This document shows positions 1 to 6,322 of a stretch of 7,850 nt of DNA, piece after piece; position 1 is the stretch's first letter, and every line of letters begins with the position of its first letter. Source of the stretch: Clostridia bacterium (lineage in GTDB: Bacteria; Bacillota; Clostridia; Christensenellales; Maliibacteriaceae); assembly GCA_017935825.1 (NCBI GenBank), contig JAGBGW010000096.1:1-7850 (forward strand), given 5' to 3'. Position numbers and translations under genes: made by a program. The notes below the pieces were generated by a model, which saw only the letters and a program-made list of their open reading frames with translations, ran no database searches and had not been told where the DNA came from.

Positions 1-965
1 AGTTCTTCGCGAGTGACGTCTTCAAGACCAAGTGCCTTGAAGCAGGTGGGAAGACCCACGCTCTTGCAGAAGGAAAGTACGGTCTGGATTTCCTGCATGG
101 AGGCGTTTTCCAAAATCAGCTGCACCAGCGTGCCGAATGCCACCTTTTCACCGTGATAGAGGTGATGGCATGCGGGCAGTACCGTCAAACCGTCGTGGAT
201 GGCATGGGCTGCGGCAAGACCGCAGGATTCAAAGCCAAGGCCCGACAGCAGCGTGTTTGCCTCGATGATGTTGTCCACAGCCTGTGTGCATGCTCCCGAC
301 TGCATGGCAAGCGCCGCTTTGATGCCGTCCTGAAGCAGTGTTTCATAGCAAAGCTGTGCCACAGCAAATGCCGCCTTGGTGGCTGCGCCGCCTGCGCAGG
401 TGGAAGCACCGCTTGTTACACATGCGCGCGCCTCAAAGTAGGTTGCAAGTGCATCGCCCATGCCGCTTATAAGCAGTCTTGCAGGTGCCTGTGCGATCAA
501 AGCACTGTCGACAAGGACGATATCGGGATTTTTGGGGAAGAACCAGTAGCGGTCGAACACGCCTTCGGGGGAATAGATCACCGCCAACGCACTGCAGGGT
601 GCATCGGTGGATGCGATGGTGGGGCAGATGACCACGGGGCAGGACAAAATGTGTGCTGCTGCCTTCACGGCATCCAGCGTTTTGCCGCCGCCGCAGCCGA
701 TGAGGTAATCGCAGCCGTTTTCCTTTGCGCAGGAGACGAGCTTGTTGATCTCGTCATCACAGCATTCGCCGCCGAATGCCTGATACACGGGCGCAATTTC
801 CTTTTTTGCATAGCTTTCGTCGATGGTGCCGCGGATGCGGGAAAGACCGTTTGCCGATGCCACCACCAAGGGCTTTTTGCCGAGTGCCTGGGAATACTCT
901 GCGATGTTTGCAAGTTCGCCCTTGCCCTGAATATAGCGGCCGGGGCTGATCAGAATACGGGCCAT
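1..965 (-). CDS. gldA: Glycerol dehydrogenase, C-terminus cut off by the window edge
   Basis: Cytoplasmic NAD-dependent dehydrogenase that interconverts glycerol and dihydroxyacetone. I translated it by hand: 321 residues are visible, beginning MARILISPGRY, and the frame runs open off the left edge. The family is about 360-370 residues, so roughly 40 are missing. Visible marks are the dinucleotide-binding loop GCGGGKTLDAVKAA (about 90-103), the ICPTIASTDAPCS segment (113-125), and the three metal ligands at the positions known for GldA: D171 in GMGDALATYFEAR, H254 in AAAHAIHDGL and H271 in HHLYHGEKVAFG. The start ATG (965-963) follows an AAAGGACGG ribosome binding site at 970-978. It is divergent from typA and alone in its unit as far as visible. 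The ligand pattern favours GldA over glycerol-1-phosphate dehydrogenase relatives, but physiological substrates of GldA-like enzymes vary (for example 1,2-propanediol or hydroxyacetone), so the exact substrate is inferred. Confidence 0.93.
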   Translation of the reverse strand, partial: MARILISPGRYIQGKGELANIAEYSQALGKKPLVVASANGLSRIRGTIDESYAKKEIAPVYQAFGGECCDDEINKLVSCAKENGCDYLIGCGGGKTLDAVKAAAHILSCPVVICPTIASTDAPCSALAVIYSPEGVFDRYWFFPKNPDIVLVDSALIAQAPARLLISGMGDALATYFEARACVTSGASTCAGGAATKAAFAVAQLCYETLLQDGIKAALAMQSGACTQAVDNIIEANTLLSGLGFESCGLAAAHAIHDGLTVLPACHHLYHGEKVAFGTLVQLILENASMQEIQTVLSFCKSVGLPTCFKALGLEDVTREE

Positions 966-1042
966 ATAAAACCGTCCTTTCGATATAAAAATTGAAACAG
1001 AAATAGTCCGATGGTGATACTTTTGTATCCATTATTAACACA

Positions 1043-1051
1043 AGTATATCA
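1043..1051 (-). promoter_or_regulatory. Extended -10 promoter candidate for gldA
   Basis: Read on the minus strand the bases are TGATATACT: a TG dinucleotide one base before a TATACT hexamer (5 of 6 to TATAAT). No good -35 lies 17 bases upstream, which is tolerated by extended -10 promoters. Transcription would begin near 1036, leaving a leader of about 70 bases before the gldA ATG. The leader includes a small GATAC/GTATC hairpin (1016-1029). Position and motif fit; activity is inferred. Confidence 0.45.
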
Positions 1052-1133
1052 TGTAAAAGTTGTGCGGAAAAGCGTGATCTACACAAAATTTTACATTCGA
1101 AGAAAACATTCGGCAAAAAAATCTGTATACGGT

Positions 1134-1162
1134 TTGACATCATGCCGTCAATGGAATAAAAT
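1134..1162 (+). promoter_or_regulatory. Sigma-A promoter for typA
   Basis: A perfect TTGACA -35 box (1134-1139), a 17-base spacer, and a TAAAAT -10 box (1157-1162; 5 of 6 to consensus). The predicted transcription start is near 1169, giving a leader of about 50 bases to the preferred typA start at 1222. This is the best housekeeping promoter in the window and suggests constitutive expression. Confidence 0.8.
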
Positions 1163-1208
1163 ATCGTTTGGACTTCTGTTTATATAGAATCTGAAATTAC
1201 GTGAATTC

Positions 1209-1212
1209 GGAG
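1209..1212 (+). promoter_or_regulatory. Ribosome binding site that decides the typA start
   Basis: GGAG at 1209-1212 is the only Shine-Dalgarno-like element near the typA start. It ends 9 bases before the GTG at 1222, a workable spacing. It directly abuts the ATG at 1213 and lies downstream of the GTG at 1201, so it cannot serve either of those. This is the basis for placing the start at 1222. Confidence 0.55.
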
Positions 1213-1221
1213 ATGAAACCA

Positions 1222-3063
1222 GTGATCAGAGAAGATTTGAGAAACCTTGCAATCATTGCCCACGTTGATCACGGTAAGACCACCCTGGTTGATGCTATGC
1301 TGCGCCAGAGCGGTACCTTCCGTGACAATCAGGTCGTGGCAGAGCGCGTTATGGACTCCGGCGATCTGGAGCGCGAGCGCGGCATCACCATCCTTGCAAA
1401 GAACACCGCTCTGCACTGGAAAGGCGTTAAGTTTAATATCGTTGACACTCCCGGCCACGCTGACTTCGGCGGCGAGGTGGAACGTGTCCTTCGCATGGTC
1501 GACGGCGTACTGCTTGTGGTCGACGCATTTGAAGGTCCCATGCCCCAGACCCGTTTCGTATTGGAACGTGCGCTGGCAGAAGGCCTGAAGGTTGTGGTCG
1601 TGGTCAATAAGATCGACCGCCGCGATGCCCGCTGTGAGGAAGTGGTGGACGAGGTTCTGGAACTTCTGATGGACCTTGATGCATCCGATGATCAGCTTGA
1701 TGCACCCTTTGTATTTGTATCCGCACGCGAAGGCCGCTCCGGTCTTACCCCTGATGACGTAGGCGATACTCTGGTGCCTTTGTTCGACACCATTTTGGAG
1801 AGCATCCCTGCACCCGAGGGTGATCCCGATGCACCGCTTCAGGCACAGATCGCAACCATCGACTCTTCCACTTTTGTTGGTCGTATCGGTATCGGCCGCA
1901 TCGTCAATGGCCGCGTTCGCCCCGGCCAGACTGTCACCCTTTGCCGCTATGGCGAGACCACTTCCCGTACGGTCAAGATCCTTGAGACTTCCCAGTTTGA
2001 GGCTCTGGGCCGCGTGAAGGTTGAAGAATCCATGGCAGGCGACATCGTTGCTGTCTCCGGCATCGAAGGCGTCAACATCGGCGACACCATCTGCGAGCTT
2101 GGCACCGAAAATCCGCTGCCCTTTGCAAAGATCTCCGATCCCACGCTGTCCGTCGTATTCTCCGTCAACGACTCTCCCCTTGCAGGTACGGAAGGCACCT
2201 ACGTCACCAGCCGTCACCTTCGCGAGCGTCTGTATCGTGAATTGGAAAGCGACCTTTCTTTGAAAGTTGAAGATACCGACACCGCCGAGGCATTCCGTGT
2301 CTCCGGCCGCGGCGAGCTTCATCTGTCTGTTCTGATCGAGACCATGCGCCGTCAGGGCTATGAGTTCCAGATCTCCAAGCCCAACGTCATTTTGAAGGAA
2401 ATCGACGGCGTCATGCAGCAGCCCATGGAAAAGGTGCTCATCGACGTACCCCAGGAATACGCAGGCACCATGATCGAGCTGATGGGCGCACGTAAGGCTG
2501 AAATGCTCAACATGTCCGCAGCGCCCGGTGACCGCACCCGTCTTGAGTTCTCCATCTCTTCTCAGGCACTGATGGGCTTCCGTTCCCAGATGATGACCCA
2601 GACCCGCGGCGAGGGCATCATCAACTCCACCTTCGATGGCTATGCTCCCATCACCGAGCTGCCCCCCGAGCGCCGCAACAGCGCACTGGTGGCGACCGAA
2701 GGCGGCGAAGCTGTCAGCTATGGTCTTTTCAACGCGCAGGAGCGCGGCGTGCTGTTCATCGGCGCAGGTGAGAAGGTCTATGCAGGCATGATCGTGGGCG
2801 AGAACCCCAGAAACCAGGACATCGACGTCAACGTCTGCAAGCGCAAGCATGTATCCAACATGCGTGCATCCGGCAGCGACGAGGCTCTGCGCCTTGTGCC
2901 TCCGCGCCAGCTGTCCCTGGAGCAGGCAATGGAATGGATCGCAGATGACGAGCTGGTGGAGATCACCCCCACCCATATCCGTCTTCGCAAGAAGGAACTG
3001 GATGCAGCAGCCCGTCTTCGTGCAGCAGTCAAGGCAAGAAATGCTCAAAAAGCCGGCGAGTGA
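1222..3063 (+). CDS. typA: Translational GTPase TypA/BipA
   Basis: Ribosome-associated GTPase of the EF-G/LepA class, involved in 50S assembly and translation under stress or low temperature. From GTG 1222 it is 613 residues, the usual family size. G-domain motifs are all present: G1 AHVDHGKT (13-20), G2 RGITI (53-57), G3 DTPGH (75-79), G4 NKID (129-132) and G5 SA (about 167). Domain II (FVGRIGIGRIVNGRV), EF-G domain III/V-like regions (SGRGELHLSVLIETMRR) and the TypA-specific C-terminal part ending in a Lys/Arg/Ala-rich helix follow. Three starts are possible: GTG 1201, ATG 1213 and GTG 1222. I prefer 1222 because of the GGAG at 1209-1212 and because the resulting N-terminus, MIREDLRNLAIIAH, matches the usual short TypA N-terminus. 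It is monocistronic, with its own promoter at 1134-1162 and a terminator at 3166-3198. The family call is secure; only the start is open. Confidence 0.97.
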   Translation: MIREDLRNLAIIAHVDHGKTTLVDAMLRQSGTFRDNQVVAERVMDSGDLERERGITILAKNTALHWKGVKFNIVDTPGHADFGGEVERVLRMVDGVLLVVDAFEGPMPQTRFVLERALAEGLKVVVVVNKIDRRDARCEEVVDEVLELLMDLDASDDQLDAPFVFVSAREGRSGLTPDDVGDTLVPLFDTILESIPAPEGDPDAPLQAQIATIDSSTFVGRIGIGRIVNGRVRPGQTVTLCRYGETTSRTVKILETSQFEALGRVKVEESMAGDIVAVSGIEGVNIGDTICELGTENPLPFAKISDPTLSVVFSVNDSPLAGTEGTYVTSRHLRERLYRELESDLSLKVEDTDTAEAFRVSGRGELHLSVLIETMRRQGYEFQISKPNVILKEIDGVMQQPMEKVLIDVPQEYAGTMIELMGARKAEMLNMSAAPGDRTRLEFSISSQALMGFRSQMMTQTRGEGIINSTFDGYAPITELPPERRNSALVATEGGEAVSYGLFNAQERGVLFIGAGEKVYAGMIVGENPRNQDIDVNVCKRKHVSNMRASGSDEALRLVPPRQLSLEQAMEWIADDELVEITPTHIRLRKKELDAAARLRAAVKARNAQKAGE

Positions 3064-3141
3064 GTTTTGCTTCGCAAAACTCAAGTTATGATTGCCGCCG
3101 GCAAGGTATGAGTTTTGAGTGATGAGTTGCCTTGCGGCAAC
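3061..3141 (+). repeat. Three short hairpins directly after typA
   Basis: Three inverted repeats follow one another. The first starts on the typA stop codon itself: TGAGTTTTGC (3061-3070), loop TTC, GCAAAACTCA (3074-3083), a perfect 10-bp stem. The second is TTGCC-GCC-GGCAA (3092-3104). The third is GTTGCC-TTGC-GGCAAC (3126-3141). A further AGTTTTGAGT at 3111-3120 echoes the first stem. None is followed by a T tract, so they are not the terminator. They may slow 3'-to-5' RNA decay, or be a small palindromic repeat family. Confidence 0.6.
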
Positions 3142-3165
3142 GCTTGATTTGTCAAAAAAGTAGAA

Positions 3166-3198
3166 ACAGTCCGTATCATTTGATGCGGACTGTTTTTT
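3166..3198 (+). terminator. Intrinsic terminator of typA
   Basis: Stem ACAGTCCGTATC (3166-3177), loop ATTT, then GATGCGGACTGT (3182-3193): 12 bp including one G-T wobble, followed by TTTTT (3194-3198). Stem, tight loop and T tract are all canonical. A run of A bases on the 5' side (3154-3159) gives a weaker T tract on the other strand, so some bidirectional function is possible for the lipoprotein transcript arriving from the right. Confidence 0.9.
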
Positions 3199-3206
3199 GT
3201 TTTCAA

Positions 3207-3374
3207 ACGAAAAAGGCTCCCCTGCTTTAGCGGGGGAACCGAAGCCGACCGCGCCCTGTGGGCGAAAAAGGGAGGCGTAGGTTGGTTAGCAAGAAGGAGA
3301 ATTTCGAACGGCAGAGAGAAAGGCGACTATCTTGCAACCTGGATGCTGTCGAACAAAGTGAGGCTGAGGGGGTG
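3207..3374. repeat. Probable degenerate intergenic repeat with GC-rich hairpins
   Basis: With the preceding hairpins and terminator this fills the 311-base gap between typA and the lipoprotein gene; I see no gene here. It contains the hairpins CCCCTGC-TTTA-GCGGGGG (3219-3236) and CGCCC-TGT-GGGCG (3252-3264), and a G-rich end, GAGGCTGAGGGGGTG, that stops just before the lipoprotein's stop codon. The style (GGCTCCC start, GTGAGGCTGAGGG end) resembles intergenic repeats I associate with gut Oscillospiraceae. That resemblance is from memory; copy number cannot be judged from one window. The boundaries are approximate. Confidence 0.35.
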
Positions 3375-4967
3375 TTACTCTACATTATTAAAAATACAGT
3401 TAAGCGAATCAATTAAGAAAATTGAGGAAGTTTCACCTTCCATCGGCATCTGTTCCTGTTCAAAGCCTTCGGGCGGCTCGCCTTGCTGCATCCCTTCGGG
3501 CATCTGGGGACGTTCTGTTTCTTCCATGCCTTCGGACGGTTCGGGGATGTCACCATTGGGACGAATCGCTTCCTGCGGCATCTGAATACCCTCTGGGATT
3601 TCGAGTGCTTCGCCCTCAGGCATCTGCATGTTACCCATGTCGGGGCGCATGCCGCCCATGCCCATCATGCTGCCTGCACCGCCGTGGGAGAGGGCGGTAC
3701 CATTTGCATGGGAGATGATGCTTTCATACAGACCGTCCAGATGACTGCCCTGAATGACGGCATCGGTGTAAATCGTAAGCTCGTCACCCTGTTTGACATC
3801 GGGGCTGGAGAAAATGGCGGAGGTGTAATTGCGCTGTGCCTGATTTAAGGTTTGGTCACAGGCAAGGTCATAGGCAAAAACTGCTTCGCTTGATTGGTTT
3901 TCTATCACAATGGGGGAAGAACTGTCAAAGCCTTGCGCAAAGCGCAGGTTCAACACGGGCTGATCGGCGGCGGCTTCTGCACCGTCCATAGCGCTGCCCA
4001 GTGCAAGTACCGTGCCGCCGAAGATCTGCGTGCCCATGTCGCAGTCAAGACCTGTATCTGCCGCAGGGTTTGCCGCAGTGATCAGCGTACCGCCGTTGAT
4101 GACGATCCATCCGTTGGAGTCGATGCCGTCGCCTTCTTCGCCCAATCCTGCAAGAATGCGGATATCGCCGTCATTGATGGTGGTGACGGACACGCCGTCT
4201 TCGTTGGTATTGATGCCGTCATTTTGGCTGACAATGCGAAGATAGCCGCCGTTGATGGTCAGGTGCATTTCCGTATCCAGACCTTCATTGTCAGCCACGA
4301 GATACAGCTCACCCGAGCCGTCCACGTTCATGGACTGGTAGGAATAGATGGCGCCGTCCATTTTCAGCAGTTTTTCTTCTTCTGCATTATCTTCAAAAAT
4401 CTTTGCCACATGGGACCCTGTGATGTGGTTCACGCTGTTTTGTGCAAGGATCAGGTTGGCACCTGCCTTTTGGGTGGAGACTTCTGCCTGTGCATTATCC
4501 TTATCGCCGCATTCGTAGACGTTTCGGAACACAATGGCAGGTGCGACGCTGCAAGTGATGTCCGCGTTGTCTAAAATCAAGTTGACGACGGCAGTTTCGT
4601 CATCTTCTGCATCCTCACCAAGGCCGATGAAAATCTGCCCTTGGGAAAGCGTGCCTGTCACGTGATAGTCGCCTGCTTTTGTGATGTGCACCACGGTGTG
4701 TGCATCGGCTTGTGCCTGCGTGTGGCGCTCATCTTCCGTGCCCTCGCCGTAAGGGTTGCCGCTTTCGTAGCTTTCTTTGTCCTCGTAATAGGCGATGTCG
4801 TGGGCGATGTACACGGCGGAATCTGCCGATTCACTGGCAGGTTTGCCGTCCACCGTGATGCCGTCGTCGGAAAGCTCGATCAGCGTTGTTGTGGCAGCCG
4901 GTTGGGCAGTGACACAGCCAACACAAAACAGACTCAGCACAAGAAGACAACAGAGAATTTTCTTCAT
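3375..4967 (-). CDS. Secreted lipoprotein with Cthe_2159-like carbohydrate-binding beta-helix
   Basis: Predicted cell-surface protein of 530 residues. Residues 1-18 are a lipoprotein signal: Lys-Lys, a hydrophobic stretch, then CVGC with C18 as lipidation site (Cys at -3 is unusual). Residues 85-150 hold beta-strands of the GDYHVTGTLSQGQIFIGLG type. About 205-330 form repeated turns such as TINGGYLRIVSQNDGIN, EEGDGIDSNGWIVINGG and QIFGGTVLALGS, typical of the Cthe_2159/carbohydrate-binding-domain family, which is reported as a calcium-binding right-handed beta-helix that binds polysaccharide. Residues 428-512 are a low-complexity Gly/Met then Met-Pro-Glu-Gly-rich tail. The last about 17 residues (SSIFLIDSLNCIFNNVE) are hydrophobic and out of character with it. 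ATG 4967 is preceded by AAAAGGAG at 4974-4981, 6 bases away. No partner genes adjoin it. The family call is from sequence patterns; the ligand is inferred. Confidence 0.85.
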   Translation of the reverse strand: MKKILCCLLVLSLFCVGCVTAQPAATTTLIELSDDGITVDGKPASESADSAVYIAHDIAYYEDKESYESGNPYGEGTEDERHTQAQADAHTVVHITKAGDYHVTGTLSQGQIFIGLGEDAEDDETAVVNLILDNADITCSVAPAIVFRNVYECGDKDNAQAEVSTQKAGANLILAQNSVNHITGSHVAKIFEDNAEEEKLLKMDGAIYSYQSMNVDGSGELYLVADNEGLDTEMHLTINGGYLRIVSQNDGINTNEDGVSVTTINDGDIRILAGLGEEGDGIDSNGWIVINGGTLITAANPAADTGLDCDMGTQIFGGTVLALGSAMDGAEAAADQPVLNLRFAQGFDSSSPIVIENQSSEAVFAYDLACDQTLNQAQRNYTSAIFSSPDVKQGDELTIYTDAVIQGSHLDGLYESIISHANGTALSHGGAGSMMGMGGMRPDMGNMQMPEGEALEIPEGIQMPQEAIRPNGDIPEPSEGMEETERPQMPEGMQQGEPPEGFEQEQMPMEGETSSIFLIDSLNCIFNNVE

Positions 4968-4987
4968 AAAATACTCCTTTTGTATGC

Positions 4988-5021
4988 GTACAGACCCTTT
5001 TCACGCGAAAAGAGTCTGTAC
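4988..5021 (-). promoter_or_regulatory. 15-bp hairpin in the leader of the lipoprotein gene
   Basis: GTACAGAC (4988-4995), C, CTTTTC (4997-5002), loop ACGC, GAAAAG (5007-5012), A, GTCTGTAC (5014-5021): a 15-position stem with one C-A mismatch. It ends 6 bases before the lipoprotein ribosome binding site (4974-4981). No T tract follows it on the minus strand, so it is not an attenuator of the simple intrinsic kind. If the promoter at 5028-5055 is right, the mRNA would begin almost on this stem, which would suit a 5'-end stabiliser. On the plus strand it is followed by TTTGTTTGTTT, but no plus-strand gene ends there. Confidence 0.55.
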
Positions 5022-5027
5022 TTTGTT

Positions 5028-5055
5028 TGTTTATGGAGGAGGTATGGTTTGTCAA
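5028..5055 (-). promoter_or_regulatory. Possible promoter of the lipoprotein gene
   Basis: On the minus strand a perfect TTGACA (5055-5050), a 16-base spacer and a poor -10, TAAACA (5033-5028; 3 of 6). The predicted start is near 5021, the foot of the leader hairpin. The good -35 with poor -10 suggests help from an activator or relief from a repressor, and a 12-bp palindrome overlaps the -35. Confidence 0.35.
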
Positions 5056-5063
5056 ACGTTTGA
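5052..5063. promoter_or_regulatory. 12-bp palindrome, candidate operator
   Basis: TCAAACGTTTGA is a perfect palindrome with a central AACGTT, the style of LacI-family operators. It overlaps four bases of the -35 hexamer of the lipoprotein promoter candidate, so a bound protein would block transcription. No regulator gene is in the window; function is inferred from symmetry and position only. Confidence 0.35.
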
Positions 5064-5120
5064 GGGGTAGTATCTCGTTGACATCTTTATAATACCCCGC
5101 GTTTTTGATGGCTGTGTGAC

Positions 5121-5165
5121 GAGGAAAGTAAGATGGGATGAAGGAAAGTTAAAGAAATGATTAAG
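5121..5165 (-). other. G-free pyrimidine-rich stretch at the end of the glycosylase operon
   Basis: The minus strand, which is the transcript strand here, has no G for about 45 bases, from the last codon of the downstream glycosylase to 5121, and is rich in C and T. No hairpin terminator exists between this operon and the lipoprotein gene. C-rich, G-poor unstructured RNA is the kind of sequence used for Rho loading, so Rho-dependent termination is possible; read-through into the lipoprotein gene is the alternative. Confidence 0.3.
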
Positions 5166-5751
5166 CCTTCAGGATTTGGGCAAGGCGCGCCATGTCTTGC
5201 TCCAAAGTCTCTGCAAGGGAGCGATTGTAGATCACACTTGCAGGGTGATACAAGGGGAAGATGGCGAAGGGAAACCTGTCATCGCGAAGCAGTTGTCCGT
5301 GCACGTCGCCTACGGTGGGTGCACCCTTTTGGTAGATGGCACGAAGGGGCACGTTGCCCAAAGTCGCCACGATTTTGGGCTGAATGATGGAAAGTTCCGC
5401 CATGAGGATATCGTGACAGACCTCCAGTTCTTTTCTGTTGGGGGCACGGTTGGTGTAAGTGCCTTCCCGTGCGCCGTCCTTGACGGGACGGAATTTCACT
5501 GCGTTGGTGATGTAGATCTCCTCCCGCTTCACGCCGCAGGATGCAAACAATTCATCTAAGTTTTTGCCTGCAGCGCCCACGAAGGGGATGCCTTGTTCTG
5601 CCTCGAAGCGCCCTGGGGCTTCGCCGATGAACACGATGGGGGAATCGGGATCGCCCACGCCGAAAACGCTTTGCCCGAATACCACGAATTCTCTCAAATC
5701 CTCACGGGATTTTTCATATAAAACAGAAAGATAGTGCGCTTTATTGCTCAT
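5161..5751 (-). CDS. Uracil-DNA glycosylase-like protein lacking the Fe-S cysteines
   Basis: Family-4-type uracil-DNA glycosylase fold, predicted to excise uracil from DNA; 196 residues from ATG 5751. It has motif 1 GEAPG (43-47) with IPFVGAAGKNLDELF (55-69), ITNAVKFRP (81-89), IVATLGN (127-133) and motif 2 LYHPAS (167-172). Compared with its upstream neighbour it lacks the N-terminal CxxC pair and has F87 where the third cluster cysteine stands (VKFRP against VKCRP); only C112 matches a ligand. It therefore should not hold a 4Fe-4S cluster. I chose ATG 5751 over the longer frame start at 5820 because AAGGAG (5759-5764) lies 7 bases upstream and the extra 23 residues would only overlap the neighbour. 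It overlaps the upstream gene by 11 bases, so translational coupling is likely. Similar cluster-less versions occur in Clostridia as far as I recall; activity is unproven here. Confidence 0.85.
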   Translation of the reverse strand: MSNKAHYLSVLYEKSREDLREFVVFGQSVFGVGDPDSPIVFIGEAPGRFEAEQGIPFVGAAGKNLDELFASCGVKREEIYITNAVKFRPVKDGAREGTYTNRAPNRKELEVCHDILMAELSIIQPKIVATLGNVPLRAIYQKGAPTVGDVHGQLLRDDRFPFAIFPLYHPASVIYNRSLAETLEQDMARLAQILKA

Positions 5752-6307
5752 TTTCCAGCTCCTTGAGTTTTGCCATGACCAGCTGCAGATCTTCCCATGC
5801 CTCGCGCTTTTTGGACACATCGCGAAGCAGTGCGGCAGGGTGATAGGTGGGCATCATCCACACACCTTTCTTTTCCACCCACACACCGCGGTCACGGGTG
5901 ATGCAAAGTTCGGGATTGATCAGCGCCTTTGCCGCCGTTGCGCCAAGACAGACGATGATCTGGGGACGGATCAGCGCAAACTGTGCCCGAAGATAGGGTA
6001 GGCAGGCGAATGTTTCCTCCGGCAGCGGCGTTCTGTTTTGGGGCGGACGGCATTTGACCACGTTGGCGATGTAGACTTCCTCGCGCGTTAAGCCCATCGC
6101 GGCGATCATCTTGTCCAGCAGCTGACCTGCCCGTCCCACAAAGGGGCGGCCCATGCGGTCCTCATCTGCGCCGGGACCTTCGCCCACAAACATCACGCGG
6201 GCATGGTAATTGCCCTCACCGGGAACGGTGTGGGTACGGGTGCGGCACAACTCACATTTTTCACATTGAGAAATTTCGTCCAGCACGCTTTGCCAGGAAA
6301 CGACCAT
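5741..6307 (-). CDS. Family-4 uracil-DNA glycosylase with 4Fe-4S cluster
   Basis: Base-excision repair enzyme removing uracil that arises by cytosine deamination or dUTP incorporation; 188 residues, complete. The four cluster cysteines are at C15 and C18 (CEKC), C86 (VVKCRPP) and C102 (FACLPY). Motif 1 is VGEGPGADED (41-50) with GRPFVGRAGQLLD, and motif 2 is YHPAALLRD (155-163). Motif 1 reads GEGPG, where GEAPG is the commoner family-4 form. ATG 6307 follows GAGG (6315-6318) at 7 bases. It lies 15 bases downstream of bofA and runs 11 bases into the next glycosylase gene, so it is the middle gene of a three-gene operon. No family-1 (Ung) gene is visible in the window. Confidence 0.93.
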   Translation of the reverse strand: MVVSWQSVLDEISQCEKCELCRTRTHTVPGEGNYHARVMFVGEGPGADEDRMGRPFVGRAGQLLDKMIAAMGLTREEVYIANVVKCRPPQNRTPLPEETFACLPYLRAQFALIRPQIIVCLGATAAKALINPELCITRDRGVWVEKKGVWMMPTYHPAALLRDVSKKREAWEDLQLVMAKLKELENEQ

Positions 6308-6322
6308 GGGGATACCTCGTAA

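Noticed and set aside
153..995. A 280-residue plus-strand open frame over gldA
   Set aside because: It is antisense to gldA, is very Cys-rich, has no domain, and lacks a promoter or ribosome binding site of its own.
966..1200. Riboswitch or T-box leader upstream of gldA or typA
   Set aside because: The leaders are short (about 50-70 bases), AT-rich and show only one 5-bp hairpin, with no recognisable aptamer or terminator.
1180..3084. A 634-residue open frame antisense to the whole of typA
   Set aside because: typA is unambiguous by family motifs; the antisense frame has no recognisable domain and a Cys/His-rich composition typical of the complement of codon-biased genes.
3894..4574. A 226-residue plus-strand frame over the lipoprotein gene
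   Set aside because: Antisense shadow; the minus-strand frame has a signal peptide, ribosome binding site and family repeats.
5078..5093. TTGACA and TATAAT hexamers on the plus strand
   Set aside because: Both are perfect, but only 4 bases separate them instead of about 17, and no plus-strand gene follows.
5752..5820. A longer N-terminus for the downstream glycosylase starting at 5820
   Set aside because: The extra 23 residues lie wholly within the upstream glycosylase gene and look unlike the family; the ATG at 5751 has a good ribosome binding site.
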